A DNA stretch of 64,000 bases from Ulota crispa (Eukaryota > Streptophyta > Bryopsida > Orthotrichales > Orthotrichaceae). Every line of letters begins with the position of its first letter. Position 1 is the first letter of the stretch. Positions 47,090 through 59,164 of the stretch are shown here, piece by piece. The notes beneath the pieces were generated by a model that saw only the letters and a program-made list of their open reading frames with translations, made no database searches and had not been told where the DNA came from. The stretch lies in assembly GCA_963920765.1 (NCBI GenBank), contig OY987243.1, positions 34,347,060 through 34,411,059 on the forward strand, in the 5' to 3' direction. The position numbers and the translations under genes are program-made.

Positions 47090-49329
47090 AAAGGTTCATT
47101 TTAGCCAAGCACTATTGTATCACGCTGGCCATGGACTTAGAGACCATGATTTAATTCAAGGGTTGGGGAGAATCGCCATTTAGCGTATTGGTGTCAACCA
47201 GTTAACTTTCCAAAACAATCGGTTAAAATTTGAAATTATCGGATAAAAAAACAGTTCCTTTTTGAAAAACTAATTATAGTATGTAACAACATAGGTATAA
47301 TTTTTTTAGGAATGAATTTTTGCATGCCAGTGAAAACCGGTTGAAAATGAGAAATGCCAGATTTTAGCTGGTGCATACCTTTGCCTGTGCTGAACCACTT
47401 GAAAATGGGAAATGCCTGATTTTCACTCGTAAAGCTAAAATATCTCCCCAAATGCTGATTTATATCTAGGAGATAAAATTTACCAAAAACAAAATAGAGG
47501 CCGGTTTTTCACATTATCCTGTCTGTAAATACATCTGAGCTTTTCACCCTGTCATCACAAATCCGTGTGTGCAGAATCCCATGCCCCTTACTGTATTTCA
47601 ATTTGTCTTGCGGCCCGGCTGCAGCAGCTTTACCGGACATCCCTGTACCCAGCTTAGCCAGTGTAAACCACTAAAGTGTGCATTTTAGGGCGAGAAAGTA
47701 CCTTTGTGGTACTCTCATGTGTTAACGTCATTTCCAAAGTCGTGTGTTACAAGGATATCCTTTGTCCCAAAATTCTCACCTTGAAAACATTCACTCTAAT
47801 TTATTAAGGAATCTTTTGGTTCAATTAAAGTGTAGCTGGATTGCATTAAGTAAATTTTCCACTTTGGTTTCCAAATTTTAAGACAAGAAAGTATTGGCCT
47901 TCGTGGTACTTGGATGTGTTAACTTTCACTTCCAAAGCACTTGTGTTGCAATTTTGCCTTGATAAATTCTAGTCCAATAGCCCAAACTGCCCAAGGTTTG
48001 TTTGTCCAAATAAAGTGTAGGCCCTGAGTAATTTATGGATTGAAAAGAGATTGAGAATTGAGGGGTAGAATGGAGGGCCTCTCCTACATTCTTTCAGATT
48101 TTTAATTTTATCTATGAAATTCTTTTCACTAGGGAAAAGTTTAACCAGGGTATGCCTAAAATGCTTTTAGTCCAATCACAAAGTTGGGAACCTTGAAATG
48201 TTGGTTCAAAAATGTTACATACCAAAAAAAACACCTTGTCATATCTTCTAGTATGCTGTAAATATGGTAGCTATATAATTTAGTAATGTTTCAAATATAG
48301 TTGTGATAAGAACCTATCCATCTAACTTCATCTTTAGCCATGTATACACATGGGACATGATCCAAGTACAGAAGGAAAATTAAAATTTTCGTTCATAGAA
48401 AGTTTTGGAGGATAATTTTGTGATTTTCAAGCTCATGTCCAAGATATTGTGCCAAATTGATGTAGCAACCAGGTTCACTAAGCAATAGGATATAAGTGCA
48501 TCATTAATGCTATGCTAAATAATGCTACAAACAAGAAAAAGGGTTGCGTGGGAGGCCGCAGGGAATTGGAGATGCTGGTTTGCACAACAAACATTGTCTC
48601 ATACACTAAATATTTCTCATTCTTATAAAGTCCCATCTATTGCACAAAGAGGCTTTGTCAATGCCACAATGACAATGTAGGGACTCAAGGTGCGCAAAGG
48701 GAAAGATACCCCCATGGACAAAAGTGCAAGGACTTTCTTGATTGTTCATTTTTGCCCATTTTCAGTGTCTACATTTGAGGAGTGTGGCATACTTAAATCA
48801 GTATGCCAAGCAAGCGGCCATTTCACCACCGCACCCACTTTCATTTGGTGCGTGCATTGAGAATGCTCTGAATCATTGAAGGAAGCATTCCCCTGTAACA
48901 AGCCCACAAATGAGAGCTTGATCTGGAGGGGCAAACCATCGGACATTTGGAACAACGATCTTTCAGCCTTTCATCCAAGGGACGTCCAGCTCTCTACCAG
49001 GTTGCTTAATAGAAGAGGATGTTCCAAGTCTGCAGTTTGCACATAATTCCTTGGTAGACCACACTTTGATAATAAGATCAATCTACACAGGTGTGCCTTG
49101 ATGGTCGGCTTCGAAAGAGTTCAGAGAACGGTCAGCTGTGAAGCATGTCCGTAATGCACTGTGAAGCATCTTCACAATGTTGAACGCCAGGATTCGGATA
49201 GGGCAGCACACTCGTGAGGGATCTACCGAGAGTAAAGCAGATGACAGGGCATGAACTTCCTGATAGTGTAGAGAGTTGCTGCTCTGAAGACGGTTGAGGC
49301 AGTTTTACCTCAAGAGTCTTGTATTTCAC
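47090..49329. other. Long AT-rich spacer upstream of the polygalacturonase
   Basis: A fragment of the GGGAATTGATATG foldback family ('ggacttagagaccatgattt') lies at about 47129-47152. At 47640-48020 two stretches share 'cattttagggcgagaaagtacc'-like text ('gtggtact', 'gtgttaac'), suggesting a decayed local repeat. I see no exon before about 49330; the last 400 bp are probably promoter and leader. Confidence 0.4.
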
Positions 49330-52269
49330 ATGAACGCTATGCCGATTTCGTGGAGAGCTTGGTGTTTGTTCCAGGTTTTGACAATTCGCTTGATTCCATT
49401 TTGCAACTCTGCAGCAACGTCCTGGCAGGCCAACGACCTCATCACAACAAGGCAGAAGCAGGAGGTCAAGTCTCCCAAAGTGGTGCACTGGAAGAAATCG
49501 CATCATCACAAGAGAGGTGATGCCTGGACAGTCAATCCCGCTGTACCTCCTAGTCCTGCACCATCTTCGTCTCCTCAAACTTGCACTGTAACCGACGCTG
49601 GGTGCATCTTTGATGTGATGACATTCAACGCCGTTGGTGATGGCATCACCGACGACACCAAGGTAGGCACAAAAACATCGCTATACATCACCGCTTATAT
49701 CTGCTTGTCAACAGATTCCCTTGTGTTTGTTACTGAAACACAGCGTTAATGTTAACAAGATGATAACCATTCTCGGCTCCAACCTTTACTGAAAGATGGA
49801 GAGCATAGCACAATTCTGGAAGGACCAATTCTGTGGTGAACACGCATGTTAGTTAAGCTTCAAAAGGACGAGTCTGGAGTACCTAGATACCAGGGCTAAG
49901 AGAAACGTAGGACCCTTCTTACACTGGAATGTAATGTTATGATGATCCCAGGATTACGGCTTTGATGTTGCAGGCATTCCAGGCGACATGGAAGGCGGCA
50001 TGCCTTACGGAATCATCTGTGATCCTGGTGCCTGCGTACTACATCTTTGTTGTCGATCAGATCACGTTCAAAGGACGTTGCAAAAAAAATCTTAAATTCC
50101 AGGTTGACATTTTCTTTTCGGAGGTCCTTCAGACGTAATAGGGGTCTGAGGAAGTCTTTCAAGTGATGAGCAAGTTCTCGACTTTGCCAGGGAGTTGACA
50201 CGTAATTACTGCATTTTCAGCTTGATGGAACCATTATCCCGCCCACCGATCTGTCAGCCTGGGCCGACCTCTCCAACAAAGTGCAATGGATTGGGTTCTA
50301 TAAACAAGTCGACATGACGCTCCAAGGATCTGGAACTATCAATGGATTAGGCGAAGTTTGGTGGAGACAACCATGCAAGGTACACCTCCGTGAATATTGT
50401 TGATAGTATATTTGAGAAGTTGCTACACGGAATTAAGTACTAAAACCAGGGTTGAGAAATTCCGGCAAAGTTTCAGAAAATTCACGACTTGAATGCAGGC
50501 TGCAGTTCATGGGAGACAACGCTGTCAAAGTCCAACGGTTCGTTCACTTCCTGTTTACTCCAATGCATGAGTTTCTTGTAACCCTCAACTGCTTTGAATT
50601 TCGGCTTGACCTGCAAGAACAAGGATATTAAAAATCCAGCAATTATTCAAGCCCATCCAGAGAGGCGAATTCTGCAGCCAAACGAGTACTGAGTGAGCAG
50701 GGGCTGGTGAACACAGTTAATACAATACATTGAATCTGCAGGCTGTGAAATTCTATGGGTGCAACAATGTGGTGGTCCGCGACATCACCATCCAGGACAG
50801 CCAACAGATGCATCTCAAATTCGATAACTGCCAACAAGTTGCGGTCCTGAACGTGTCCATCCTGTCACCAGCATGGAGTCCCAACACGGATGGCATTCAC
50901 CTGCAGAACACGGGGTACGCCCTCCTTGAAAACCTCGTCATCGCAGCAGGTACCTCAGTTACTGCACCTTCCAGACTCCTACAGCGAGGAAGATATTGAT
51001 GTTACATTCTTTAAGTCCCGCAGCCCAAAATTCAAATACACGAGTTAATTGTCAATTTCGATAGCACCAAACCTGGTGACCATATCGAAGTGATACACAT
51101 GAGAGGATTTAAGATAGAAGATTCTACAGGCATTGCTTTAAGCACATAAACATACTTCAGAGTATGACTTTTGAGACTTCTTTAGAATTGTGCAGAGATC
51201 GCTTTAAGTGCAAGAGCCAAAATTGTTGAGAGAAAAGTTCTATTACTGTGTTTAAGCCATTTCGAAAAGAGCGATGGTCGACATTCAAATATCTATACAA
51301 AAACAAGTGACTACAGACATCTAGCAAAGTCATACTTACAGCACTTGCCAATAAGTCGAACCGGGTGTAAGAATAGTTGCTGTTGTTCCTTGAGGAGACC
51401 AGATTTAGTCCCTTATCCTTTACTTTTTGTGATGACGCAGGAGATGATTGCATTTCGCTGCAAACTGGGACAACAGACGTGGTCATTCGCAATGTAATGT
51501 GCGGCCCTGGCCATGGAATCAGGTTTGCATTCGATTTGCCCTCATTTTGATTTCCCTGCAGGATAATTTTGCTGGCACGTGGACGAAACAGTGACGAATG
51601 AATAGTAACCCTAATTCCGGGATTTTAATGAACTCCACGTGATGCAGCATCGGAGGGCTGGGACAGGGCAACAGTCAAGCCTGTGTCTCCAATATCACGG
51701 TGCAGGACGTGCTCATTCAGGACACGCAAAACGGCATCCGAATCAAAACATGGCAGGTACTTTGCATAAGCCCCTTCAAACCCTAATCCGAAACCCTAAT
51801 TCCTAAAAAAAATTTGTCCATAGCTCCACCATTGCTGCAAAGAGAACAACTGACCACATGGCGTGATGTGTAGGGAGGCTCAGGGGTAGTCCAGCACGTG
51901 ACATTCGACACAGTGGCGGTGATCAACGTCCGAAACCCGATTGTTATCAACCAGTTCTACTGCGACTCCTCGGAGTGTCAGAACGACACATCGGCCGTGC
52001 TCGTCAGCGACATTGTGTACCGCAACATCCAAGGCACGTACGACCAGTCGCGCTCCACGGCGCCGATCTACTTCGCCTGCAGCGACACCGTCCCATGCCG
52101 CGGCATCAAAGTCGAAAATGTGGAGCTCCTGCCCAGCCAATCCAGCGGCTTCACACCCCCGTCGCCCTTCTGCTGGAACTCGTATGGGGTTTCAGACCTT
52201 TTCTGCTACCCCGCCGTGTGCCTCATCGACTTCCCCTTCGTGAAAGAGACGGAAGAGTATTACTGCTGA
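49330..52269 (+). CDS. Polygalacturonase, glycoside hydrolase family 28, eight exons
   Basis: A secreted pectin-degrading enzyme that hydrolyses alpha-1,4 bonds of homogalacturonan in the wall. Exons: 49330-49662, 49974-50102, 50221-50379, 50499-50537, 50742-50949, 51441-51522, 51648-51756 and 51874-52269. All are GT-AG in matching phase and give 484 residues. The N-terminus has a hydrophobic signal-like stretch, then a Pro/Ser linker ([13 protein letters not shown]) and the PG start '[20 protein letters not shown]'. The four GH28 motifs are all present: [22 protein letters not shown] and RIKTW. The catalytic Asp residues and the His are intact. Exon 4 is only 39 nt (CQSPT reads into AVKFYG). 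The C-terminus has the Cys-rich '[16 protein letters not shown]'. The start ATG is the first in frame near the signal; a second Met lies three codons on. No break is seen. Confidence 0.88.
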
Positions 52270-52702
52270 GCACGCTCGCAATTCGAAACACATCGTTTTC
52301 CAGCTGGGATCAGCATCTGTTCTATAAAACTCGGATCCAAACACAAAACCCTAACCCTAAAAGCATAAAACCCTGCTTCAACCAATCTCTTGGACAAATT
52401 TTGTACCAGGATCTGTATATCAACAACCGGTGATCCCTCAAAATTCAGCTCAAGGGGCTCAAAGCACTGCTAAAAATGTGATCAAACTCAAATTTAATAT
52501 TATGATGTTCACATGCACATTATTTTAAACTGTAACAGAAAATTTTAGGTAGAAGGGTTTAACAAGCAGCTATGCTACGAGAGATTTTATTTGTATAAGG
52601 TAGGAGAACCTAAATGTAACACTACTTGTTTATCAACATCTACTAACAAATCTTAAAGTTACAAGACACATAGTCTAACAAAACTTGTCACAATAATGGG
52701 AT
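52270..52702. other. Polygalacturonase 3' region
   Basis: 3' untranslated sequence and spacer; contains AAACCCTAACCCTAAAAG near 52345 and nothing else recognised. Confidence 0.4.
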
Positions 52703-53291
52703 GGGAATTGATATGTGTACCATACCCTTTGAACTATTATACCACACCCCGGGTAAATTTTAGATTTCTACCATCAAAAAGTTGAATTTGAGAATTTGGA
52801 ATTCAGATTTGGACTTAGAGACCATAATTTAGTCTAGAACCATATAAAAAGTTGCAATTCAACTACACCCAATGAAAAAGTTTAGCTAGGGAGAAAAATG
52901 TTACTTTTACTTTTGTTTGTTAAAAAAGATAAGCTTTTTCATTGGGTGTTGTTGAATTGCAACTTTTTTTTATGGTTCTAAACGTAAATCATGGCCTCTA
53001 AGTCCAAATTTGAATTCCAAATTCTCAAATTCAACTTTTTGATGGTAGAAATAAAAAATTTACCCCGGGGGTGTGGTATAGTATACTAGAAGAAAACTAC
53101 GTTGGAACCCACTAAAATATGTAAGGTAGTTTATGTTAAGTTCCACGTTTCTAACGCAAAAATTTGCTGAACAGTGCAAAATTTTGCATTGGAAATATGG
53201 AACTCAATATAAACTATCTTACATTTTTTTGTGGGTTCCAACGCAATTTTCTATTAGTAGTTCAAAGGGTGTGGTACACGTATCAATGCCC
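52703..53291. mobile_element. Foldback MITE F2 with a perfect 9-bp target duplication
   Basis: TAATGGGAT is present at 52694-52702 and 53292-53300. Ends are GGGAATTGATATGTG and CGTATCAATGCCC. Arms match copy F1 closely ('aaagttgcaattcaac', 'ttcattgggtgttgttg'). The right arm carries a nested 173-bp palindromic element. The 9-bp duplication assigns the family to the Mutator-like group. Confidence 0.88.
53084..53256. mobile_element. Palindromic MITE nested in F2
   Basis: TACTAGAAGAAAACTACGTT faces AACGCAATTTTCTATTA. A further inner pair, AACTTAACATAAACTACC-type, extends the inverted repeat almost to the centre near 'aatttgctgaacagtgcaaa'. Flanking GTA on both sides suggests a 3-bp (or TA) duplication. 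Copy F1 has an uninterrupted arm here, confirming insertion. Confidence 0.75.
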
Positions 53292-54253
53292 TAATGGGAT
53301 ATAGGGAACAAAAAATTTGTAGACGACAAAGAAGTTGCGCATGTGGCATGATCTTTTTATTGTTGTTTTTTCATTTCAATAGGGGGCTTCAAACATAAAA
53401 TCAGGTGTATGAGTTTCTCACCTCATAGGATCCCAACTCACTAGTAAACTATATTTGTTCACTTGCATGCCCAAAATATGAGACATCTGTGAGTTTGCAA
53501 TCACCTCAAGTAGGGTTTTGTGCACAAGTTGGGGGTCCGAGACACCTGTGAGATGAGCCGCACAAAGGTGAATTTTTGGAGTTCACTCTTTACATGAATC
53601 ACATTGGAAGTGAATTCTAGAGGTGAGTCACCTTGCTCTTCATTAAAGAATTCACCGAGGTGAATATGTGAGTCACTTGAAAATTTTGATTTTTGATGCC
53701 CCCTAATACAAGCATTTCAATGGGGTTCTAGTGTCTACAATAGGTAGGTCTAGCGGGGTTTGCCTTCAATAATTCTTGACTTATTCATACACTCTTAGAA
53801 AATTCCAAAAATAAATTTGCTTACAACTGTGCCCATTTCTTAACAAGCACATGCTAGTATATTTTGAAAATATCCTCAAGATCATCACATCTAAAGTAAG
53901 TGTTGGTTTTAGGTTCTCCTATCCTTCAACTTGTTTTTGAAGTAATGTACCCATCCCTAAAAACTGTTGTTGTTTTGTATACGGACTCTAGTGTTGTATA
54001 TGGATGGGGCATTTGGGTAGCACATGAATCTCATTAGAGTTGTAAATTTTACACCAAGTTATAGACATACTATTGATCAATTAGGACTTTTTGGGGATTT
54101 TTTGGCATTTATCGTAAAGACATGTACTAAATGGTGTTCATACAAATACAAACAACACTTTTAGTAGGAAACATCCTTTAGGGGTTAAACTTCCTCAGGG
54201 TGGATTTTGTTTATGCAAAACCTCCTCTTTGCAATCTAGAGTCAATAAATTTA
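53292..54253. other. AT-rich spacer
   Basis: No coding exon or complete element recognised. Similar short phrases such as 'gtgagtcacttg' and 'gtgagatgagcc' near 53500-53690 hint at degenerate local repeats. Confidence 0.35.
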
Positions 54254-54686
54254 AGGGAAATTACAAATAGGAGCATGAAATCATAAAATATTACAAAAAA
54301 AGGTGTAGTTTCAAAATAATTACAAATAGGGACATGATTTCAAAAAAATTGTGATTTTTTGTAAATTTTTTTGGTTTGGACATTGGTTGATTTAGATACA
54401 TCACATTTAATGTTAGTGAACTTCTAAGAAAATTTAAAGTTTCCAAAGGTAGCCATCCCTTTTACTAAAAATTTCTTTATTCAAGTTTGATTTGGAGAGA
54501 CCTTTTAGTTTTTTAGAAATTAGCTAACATTTAATGTGATGTGTCTAAATCAACCAATGTCCAAACCAAAAAGATTTACAAAAAGTTACGATTTTTTTGA
54601 AATTGTGCCTTTCTTTGAAATTACTTTGAAACTGTGCCCCTATCTATAATATTTTACATTTTCATGCCCTTATTTGTAATTTCCCC
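54254..54686. mobile_element. Mutator-like foldback MITE with 9-bp duplication ATAAATTTA
   Basis: ATAAATTTA occurs at 54245-54253 and 54687-54695. Terminal repeats GGGAAATTACAAATA extend into arms of over 150 bp with an inner core TTGGTTGATTTAGA and its inverse TCTAAATCAACCAA. Non-coding. Confidence 0.85.
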
Positions 54687-54834
54687 ATAAATTTAACTGT
54701 ATTTGTAAACAATCGTTAACATTCTTGCTTGGCACATAGAAGAAATATGTTCCTCTTATTGCTGTAGCCTAAGGCTGATAAGAATTGTCCACTAATTCTA
54801 TCTATCTGTATATATAAAATAATACAATCTACCA

Positions 54835-55335
54835 ATCTGGCAATCCTTTTATTGCGTGGGTAAAATAATTCTTTATAGCAATCTTTTTCTCATGTGGGTA
54901 AAAACTTGCATGCTTAAAAACCTGCGTAGGTATATATAAAAAATATGATTGGCAATCATTTTATCACATGGGTAAAACTTGCATGGATGAAAAACTGCGT
55001 GGATAGGAATCTATGTGGGTAAAAATTTGTGTGGGTAAACTTTTGTATGGATAAAAACTTACATGGGAAAAAAAATGCATGGATAAAAACCAAAAGATAT
55101 AAAAAGTTGCGTGGATAATCATTGTGTGGGTAGAAAAAATGCTTGGGTAAAAAATAAGTAATTATTTTTTTGCGTGAGAAAACAATAGCAATCCTTTTAT
55201 TACATGGGTAAAATATTTTGTGGGTATAAAACAAAAATTGCTTTGTTGTAAGGGAATATTTTGTAAATCAAATCAAATATTTTATTAGCATGGGTAAAGT
55301 TCAAAATTGGATTACATGGATAAAAAGTTAAAAAA
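54835..55335. repeat. Degenerate CATGGGTAAAA array
   Basis: Variants of GCATGGGTAAAAACTTGCGTGG-like units of about 18-22 bp recur roughly twenty times with drift, including 'atcacatgggtaaaact' and 'gtgtgggtaaac'. The frame at 54956-55234 is a by-product. Confidence 0.65.
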
Positions 55336-55755
55336 GTTATTGCAGGGAAATGTTTTACATAATTGAGCTTGAATTTATTTTGCTTCTTGTTGGATCAATG
55401 AGTGCCTATTCTAGTTGAAACATAAAAAATTGGACAAGCTTTGGGTGAAAAACTAGAGAAACCATTGCAAAAACCAATATATGAGGGTTATGTGGTCTTA
55501 CAATAAATTTATATTGATGAAACAAGCTTAGCATTGTTGAGCAATGGGAAATGAGGTGACATTAAATGCATACAAAGAAAATAGTATTTGAACGATAAAT
55601 AAAGGTCCCTTTTTGTTGGGTGCAATTGCATGGTTCTAAAGTCTTGTTTCCATCAAACCGGTTGCAAGTCTCTTTTTGAGTTCCTCAGTTGGATTCATTT
55701 TGAATTCCTAATTTCTTCTCCTTTGCATATCTACTATTGAATTTCTATCTCTTAA

Positions 55756-56701
55756 CCCCTAAAGCCCGAAGGGTGTTGCAGATAAAAATAAGACCAAATC
55801 TGTCATCTTTGGATGATTTATTTAAGATTCAAAGTAATTTTTCTTTTGAGTTTCAACCGTATAGAAGTGTAATATACAAGTAAGGCAATGTGTGAAATAA
55901 AGTCCAGTCCGTTTAACTGCATAGATTGTAAGATTATAATGTTTGAAGTGAGAAAAACAACTTTTTTTCATTCTTGTAAAACAAGGTTGGCAAACTTTGA
56001 GCCCTCTTAAAGTAATTTTTTTGCTCTGCACAAAAACCTTTTTTTGACCATTCATTAGTGTATGTTGTTAGGTTCACTCATGAAAAATTTAGGAGAAAAT
56101 ATAGAATCTAGCTTATTCTAAATCACCCTACAATGCAAGGAGGTTCAATGAATTGGCAATACACTAGTCATTTTTTCATGATTTTTTGTGCAATGAGGAA
56201 GTCTTTTGTTTGAATCCAAATTGTGAAAAGTTAGAGGCAAACATTTGAAATATGTGAAAAAAGCTTCAAGAACTTTGAATTTATGGATTGCAAGATAATA
56301 GGGCCTAAAATTAGAAGAAACTACTCTTTCTTGAAACTGCCTGAACATAGTTAACAAAGTTTGACTCCTCTTAGGATGTGATTTGCAAGCTCAATTTTTT
56401 TTTTGACAATTGTATACCATATTTTATGAGTTACATATGTACACGCCACGTTTCAAAAGTTGATGAGAGTTTTAACATAAGATTTTGAAAAGATGCTCAA
56501 ATTGCCCAAGGTGCCCAAAAGAATTTGGGCAACATAACTTTTTACTTGAGCATCCGCTTGGAGTTTTTTTTTTTTTTCACACAAAGGCATTCATTTTGTG
56601 CACCTTGTCTCCAAATTTCAGAAACATTTGCCAAATTTGACTTCATAGGAACCTACTCAAACTTTCAATTGACTGTTGAACAAACTTTTGTGGTTTAGGG
56701 G
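55756..56701. mobile_element. TTAA-flanked element, 946 bp, complete
   Basis: TTAA at 55752-55755 and 56702-56705. Ends CCCCTAAAGCCCGAAGGG and TTTTGTGGTTTAGGGG. Inverted relative of 29481-30620 in CACTA-1, but without the nested Mutator-like MITE found there. Confidence 0.78.
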
Positions 56702-56920
56702 TTAATATCGATAATAATGAGAGTTTTTATTTATTTATTTTCAAAAAGGTATTTCCTTCTAGATTCAAAACAAAAGGTCCATTTTTTATGGATAAGTCAT
56801 TACTGACTTAGGGGTTTATAATATTGTGCCACCAATTTCAAATACATTTAAAGCTGGTTTTTTTATGTTTTTTAACTAAGTTAACACATGGTACATTTCA
56901 ATTTTAGTACATTGTAGGTT

Positions 56921-57315
56921 GAGAGTAGATTCAACACTCAGTTGTCAAATTAACTATTTTTTGGGAAAATCTAATTTGGCATTAAGTTTAGTAATTAGTT
57001 GAGGATTAGGCATATTCAAAAAAAATTGTTATTATATGGCGATCAACTAGTGTTTTTATAGTAGATTCAAACCTTTTTTCAAAGAACTTTTGATTTTCCA
57101 AAATTAAGCCTTGGTACAAATTTTGCAACAGATTGAGCCCTCATAGAATTAGCCTTGACCTTTTAGAACTAGTTAGGCTTAATGACTTCTACAACATTAG
57201 GCAATTTAATTTTTTGTTTTATTTAGTATTGGGCTTTATTGAAGATTAATTTACAAAATTATTCCGCAAAATTTTGGGGAATTATTTTATGCCAAATTCG
57301 TTCTCAACCTATAGT
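56921..57315. mobile_element. Copy of the GTAGGTTGAGAG element
   Basis: Left end ATTGTAGGTTGAGAG; right end TTCTCAACCTATAG. AGTAC flanks both sides and may be the target duplication. The interior aligns with 19310-19560 ('gtaattagttgaggatta'). Confidence 0.6.
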
Positions 57316-58073
57316 ACTTGACATTTATGTCATCATACTTATAGATTTTTTAAAGTATGTTTTATTGTAAAAGTGGTATGTATTCATGAGCGTGTCATCA
57401 TCTTGAACAAAATTTTCTTGTTATATTCTAAAATCATACAACAATGCATCCTTGTCAAAGTAAACTTTATAGTAAAACTAGTAGCAAGGGATGAATCTTC
57501 TCTATATATTAGAAAGGAAAGGTAAAAAAACAAAGAAGGTTTAGGGTGCTTGTAGTTGGTGAATCTCTCCATTGCTCTCAATCAATGGGTGCAATGACTC
57601 AATGACATAAGAAACAATCTTTCAAAGTCCAAAACTCACTAAGAACTGAAGTTCAGGCAAACGTGGTGAAACTCAAATGTACTGTACACTTGGCATACGT
57701 GACTCATCTCAAGGCAATCGAGAGCCTCACAAATCAAGTGCTTTCTCTGCGGATACCAGAACACCGTGCTTACACACAGTCTGTGTAGCAGGCTGCCTGA
57801 TGTGCTATCCGCATTAAGTTACACAACCAAAGAATTTGAAAAAGCTCAGGTCGATGAAACGCGCAGCCAAATCACAGGCGGCAGGCGAATCCACCTACCT
57901 CGACTACATCATCAATCACTGCGATTTGAAATGGACACACACAAGCGAGGTGTCAATGTGAAAGAAATACCAAGCTTTCAACAAAAAAAATCGCATGATG
58001 CCGCAAACACTAGTATGCATAAGTTATGGGACAACTATGAAAGAAAACAAAACTTCTGGAACTAGGGCTTCCG
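57316..58073. other. Spacer including an inverted-duplicate flank
   Basis: 57940-58073 aligns, inverted, with 12015-12065 plus 12567-12640 ('atcgcatgatgccgcaaa', 'gcgaggtgtcaatgtgaaag', 'ggaactagggctt'). The open frame at 57766-58065 has no family resemblance. Confidence 0.5.
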
Positions 58074-58077
58074 TTAA

Positions 58078-58288
58078 CCCCTGAACGTCACAAAAGCCCT
58101 TTGCGGCCATATGTACAGACGTATTTGAGTTGCTATGAGGGCTTTCCAAATTTTTTATGCATCTAGCATCATTCAATCCTTTAATATGTAAAGTTGTAAC
58201 ACTTAATTTCTAGCCAATTTAAACTCCTGAATATTGGTTGTGATTGTATTTGGTATTGTACTCCAGAGCCCAAGGGCTCCTTCAGGGG
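58078..58288. mobile_element. TTAA-flanked MITE, 0.21-kb subfamily, copy 2
   Basis: TTAA at 58074-58077 and 58289-58292. Ends CCCCTGAACGTCACAAAAGC and GGGCTCCTTCAGGGG. It abuts the next element, sharing one TTAA. The related locus near 12010 has no such element, so it inserted there (or was lost) after the duplication. Confidence 0.85.
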
Positions 58289-58292
58289 TTAA

Positions 58293-58936
58293 CCCTTAAA
58301 TGCCCAAGGCCTTTTTTGAGCTTTTAGGAATTTGCTCTAAACTGAACAAAAAGTCAACTATTTGACAAGTTATATCAATTCTTTTAAAATTGTAACCGTA
58401 CAAATTCAAACTAGATATATAAGATATCACATAGAAAAAGAAAACACACCAATTGCACTTATGGATTGAAAGATTATTTTGATTGATCAAGAGGGTGTTA
58501 AAATTGCAAAAATGACTTCAAGTCTTTCTATCCTCTTTTCACAAGTCAAATCTAAAATGTTGGTCACAAAAAAAATGAGGTTAACGGACATAACATACAT
58601 AACTCTAATCCATTTATAACTTTTCAAAATCTCTTTTATAATATTCAAAAACAAATTTCTAGTGTGAATTTTTCTCCAAGATTTAGTGTATTTGAGGCTC
58701 ATTTTCATGGGCTCTCAACACTAAAAAAGTCAAGATTGCAATTGACACCCTTGCACAAAATCTTGAATAGAAAATGCACAATCAATGATTTTTGAAATCA
58801 AATTTTTGATGGTAAAACTAAACTTCAAAAAGATCAACTCCAAAATACTAAATATTAAAAATAGTAGCTTAGCTAGATTTTCTTAAACTTCAAAATACTG
58901 TTGACACCAAAATGTGGTGCCTTGGGCATTTAGGGG
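58293..58936. mobile_element. TTAA-flanked MITE, 0.64-kb subfamily, copy 3
   Basis: Between TTAA at 58289-58292 and 58937-58940. Ends CCCTTAAATGCCCAAGG and CCTTGGGCATTTAGGGG. It occupies the same site as copy 1 in the duplicated segment. Confidence 0.85.
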
Positions 58937-59025
58937 TTAATGGAGGCAATATTAGGGTTTTGCGGATGGTATTCCACAATTCTCATCCATCGTTCAACCA
59001 AAGAAATGAACGGGGAACCATCTAA
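58937..59025. repeat. Duplicated flank shared with 11308-11392
   Basis: Inverted match over about 85 bp: 'tggaggcaatattagggttt', 'ttctcatccatcgttcaac' and 'gaacggggaaccatctaa'. The match stops at 59025/11308. Confidence 0.85.
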
Positions 59026-59164
59026 CTGCGCTCTTTCACCTGCCGTGAAGCCAGGTGAGAACACTCAGGCTTTTAGTGGGCCAACCTATCCGAGCAGAAG
59101 CAACGAACTTCCATGCGAACATGTTCCACGTGGGGAACAATTCATTGGGGACACACGGTTTAGG

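Noticed and set aside
57766-58065. 99-residue plus-strand frame
   Set aside because: Part of it is a duplicated non-coding flank shared with 12.6 kb, and it shows no domain or splice context.
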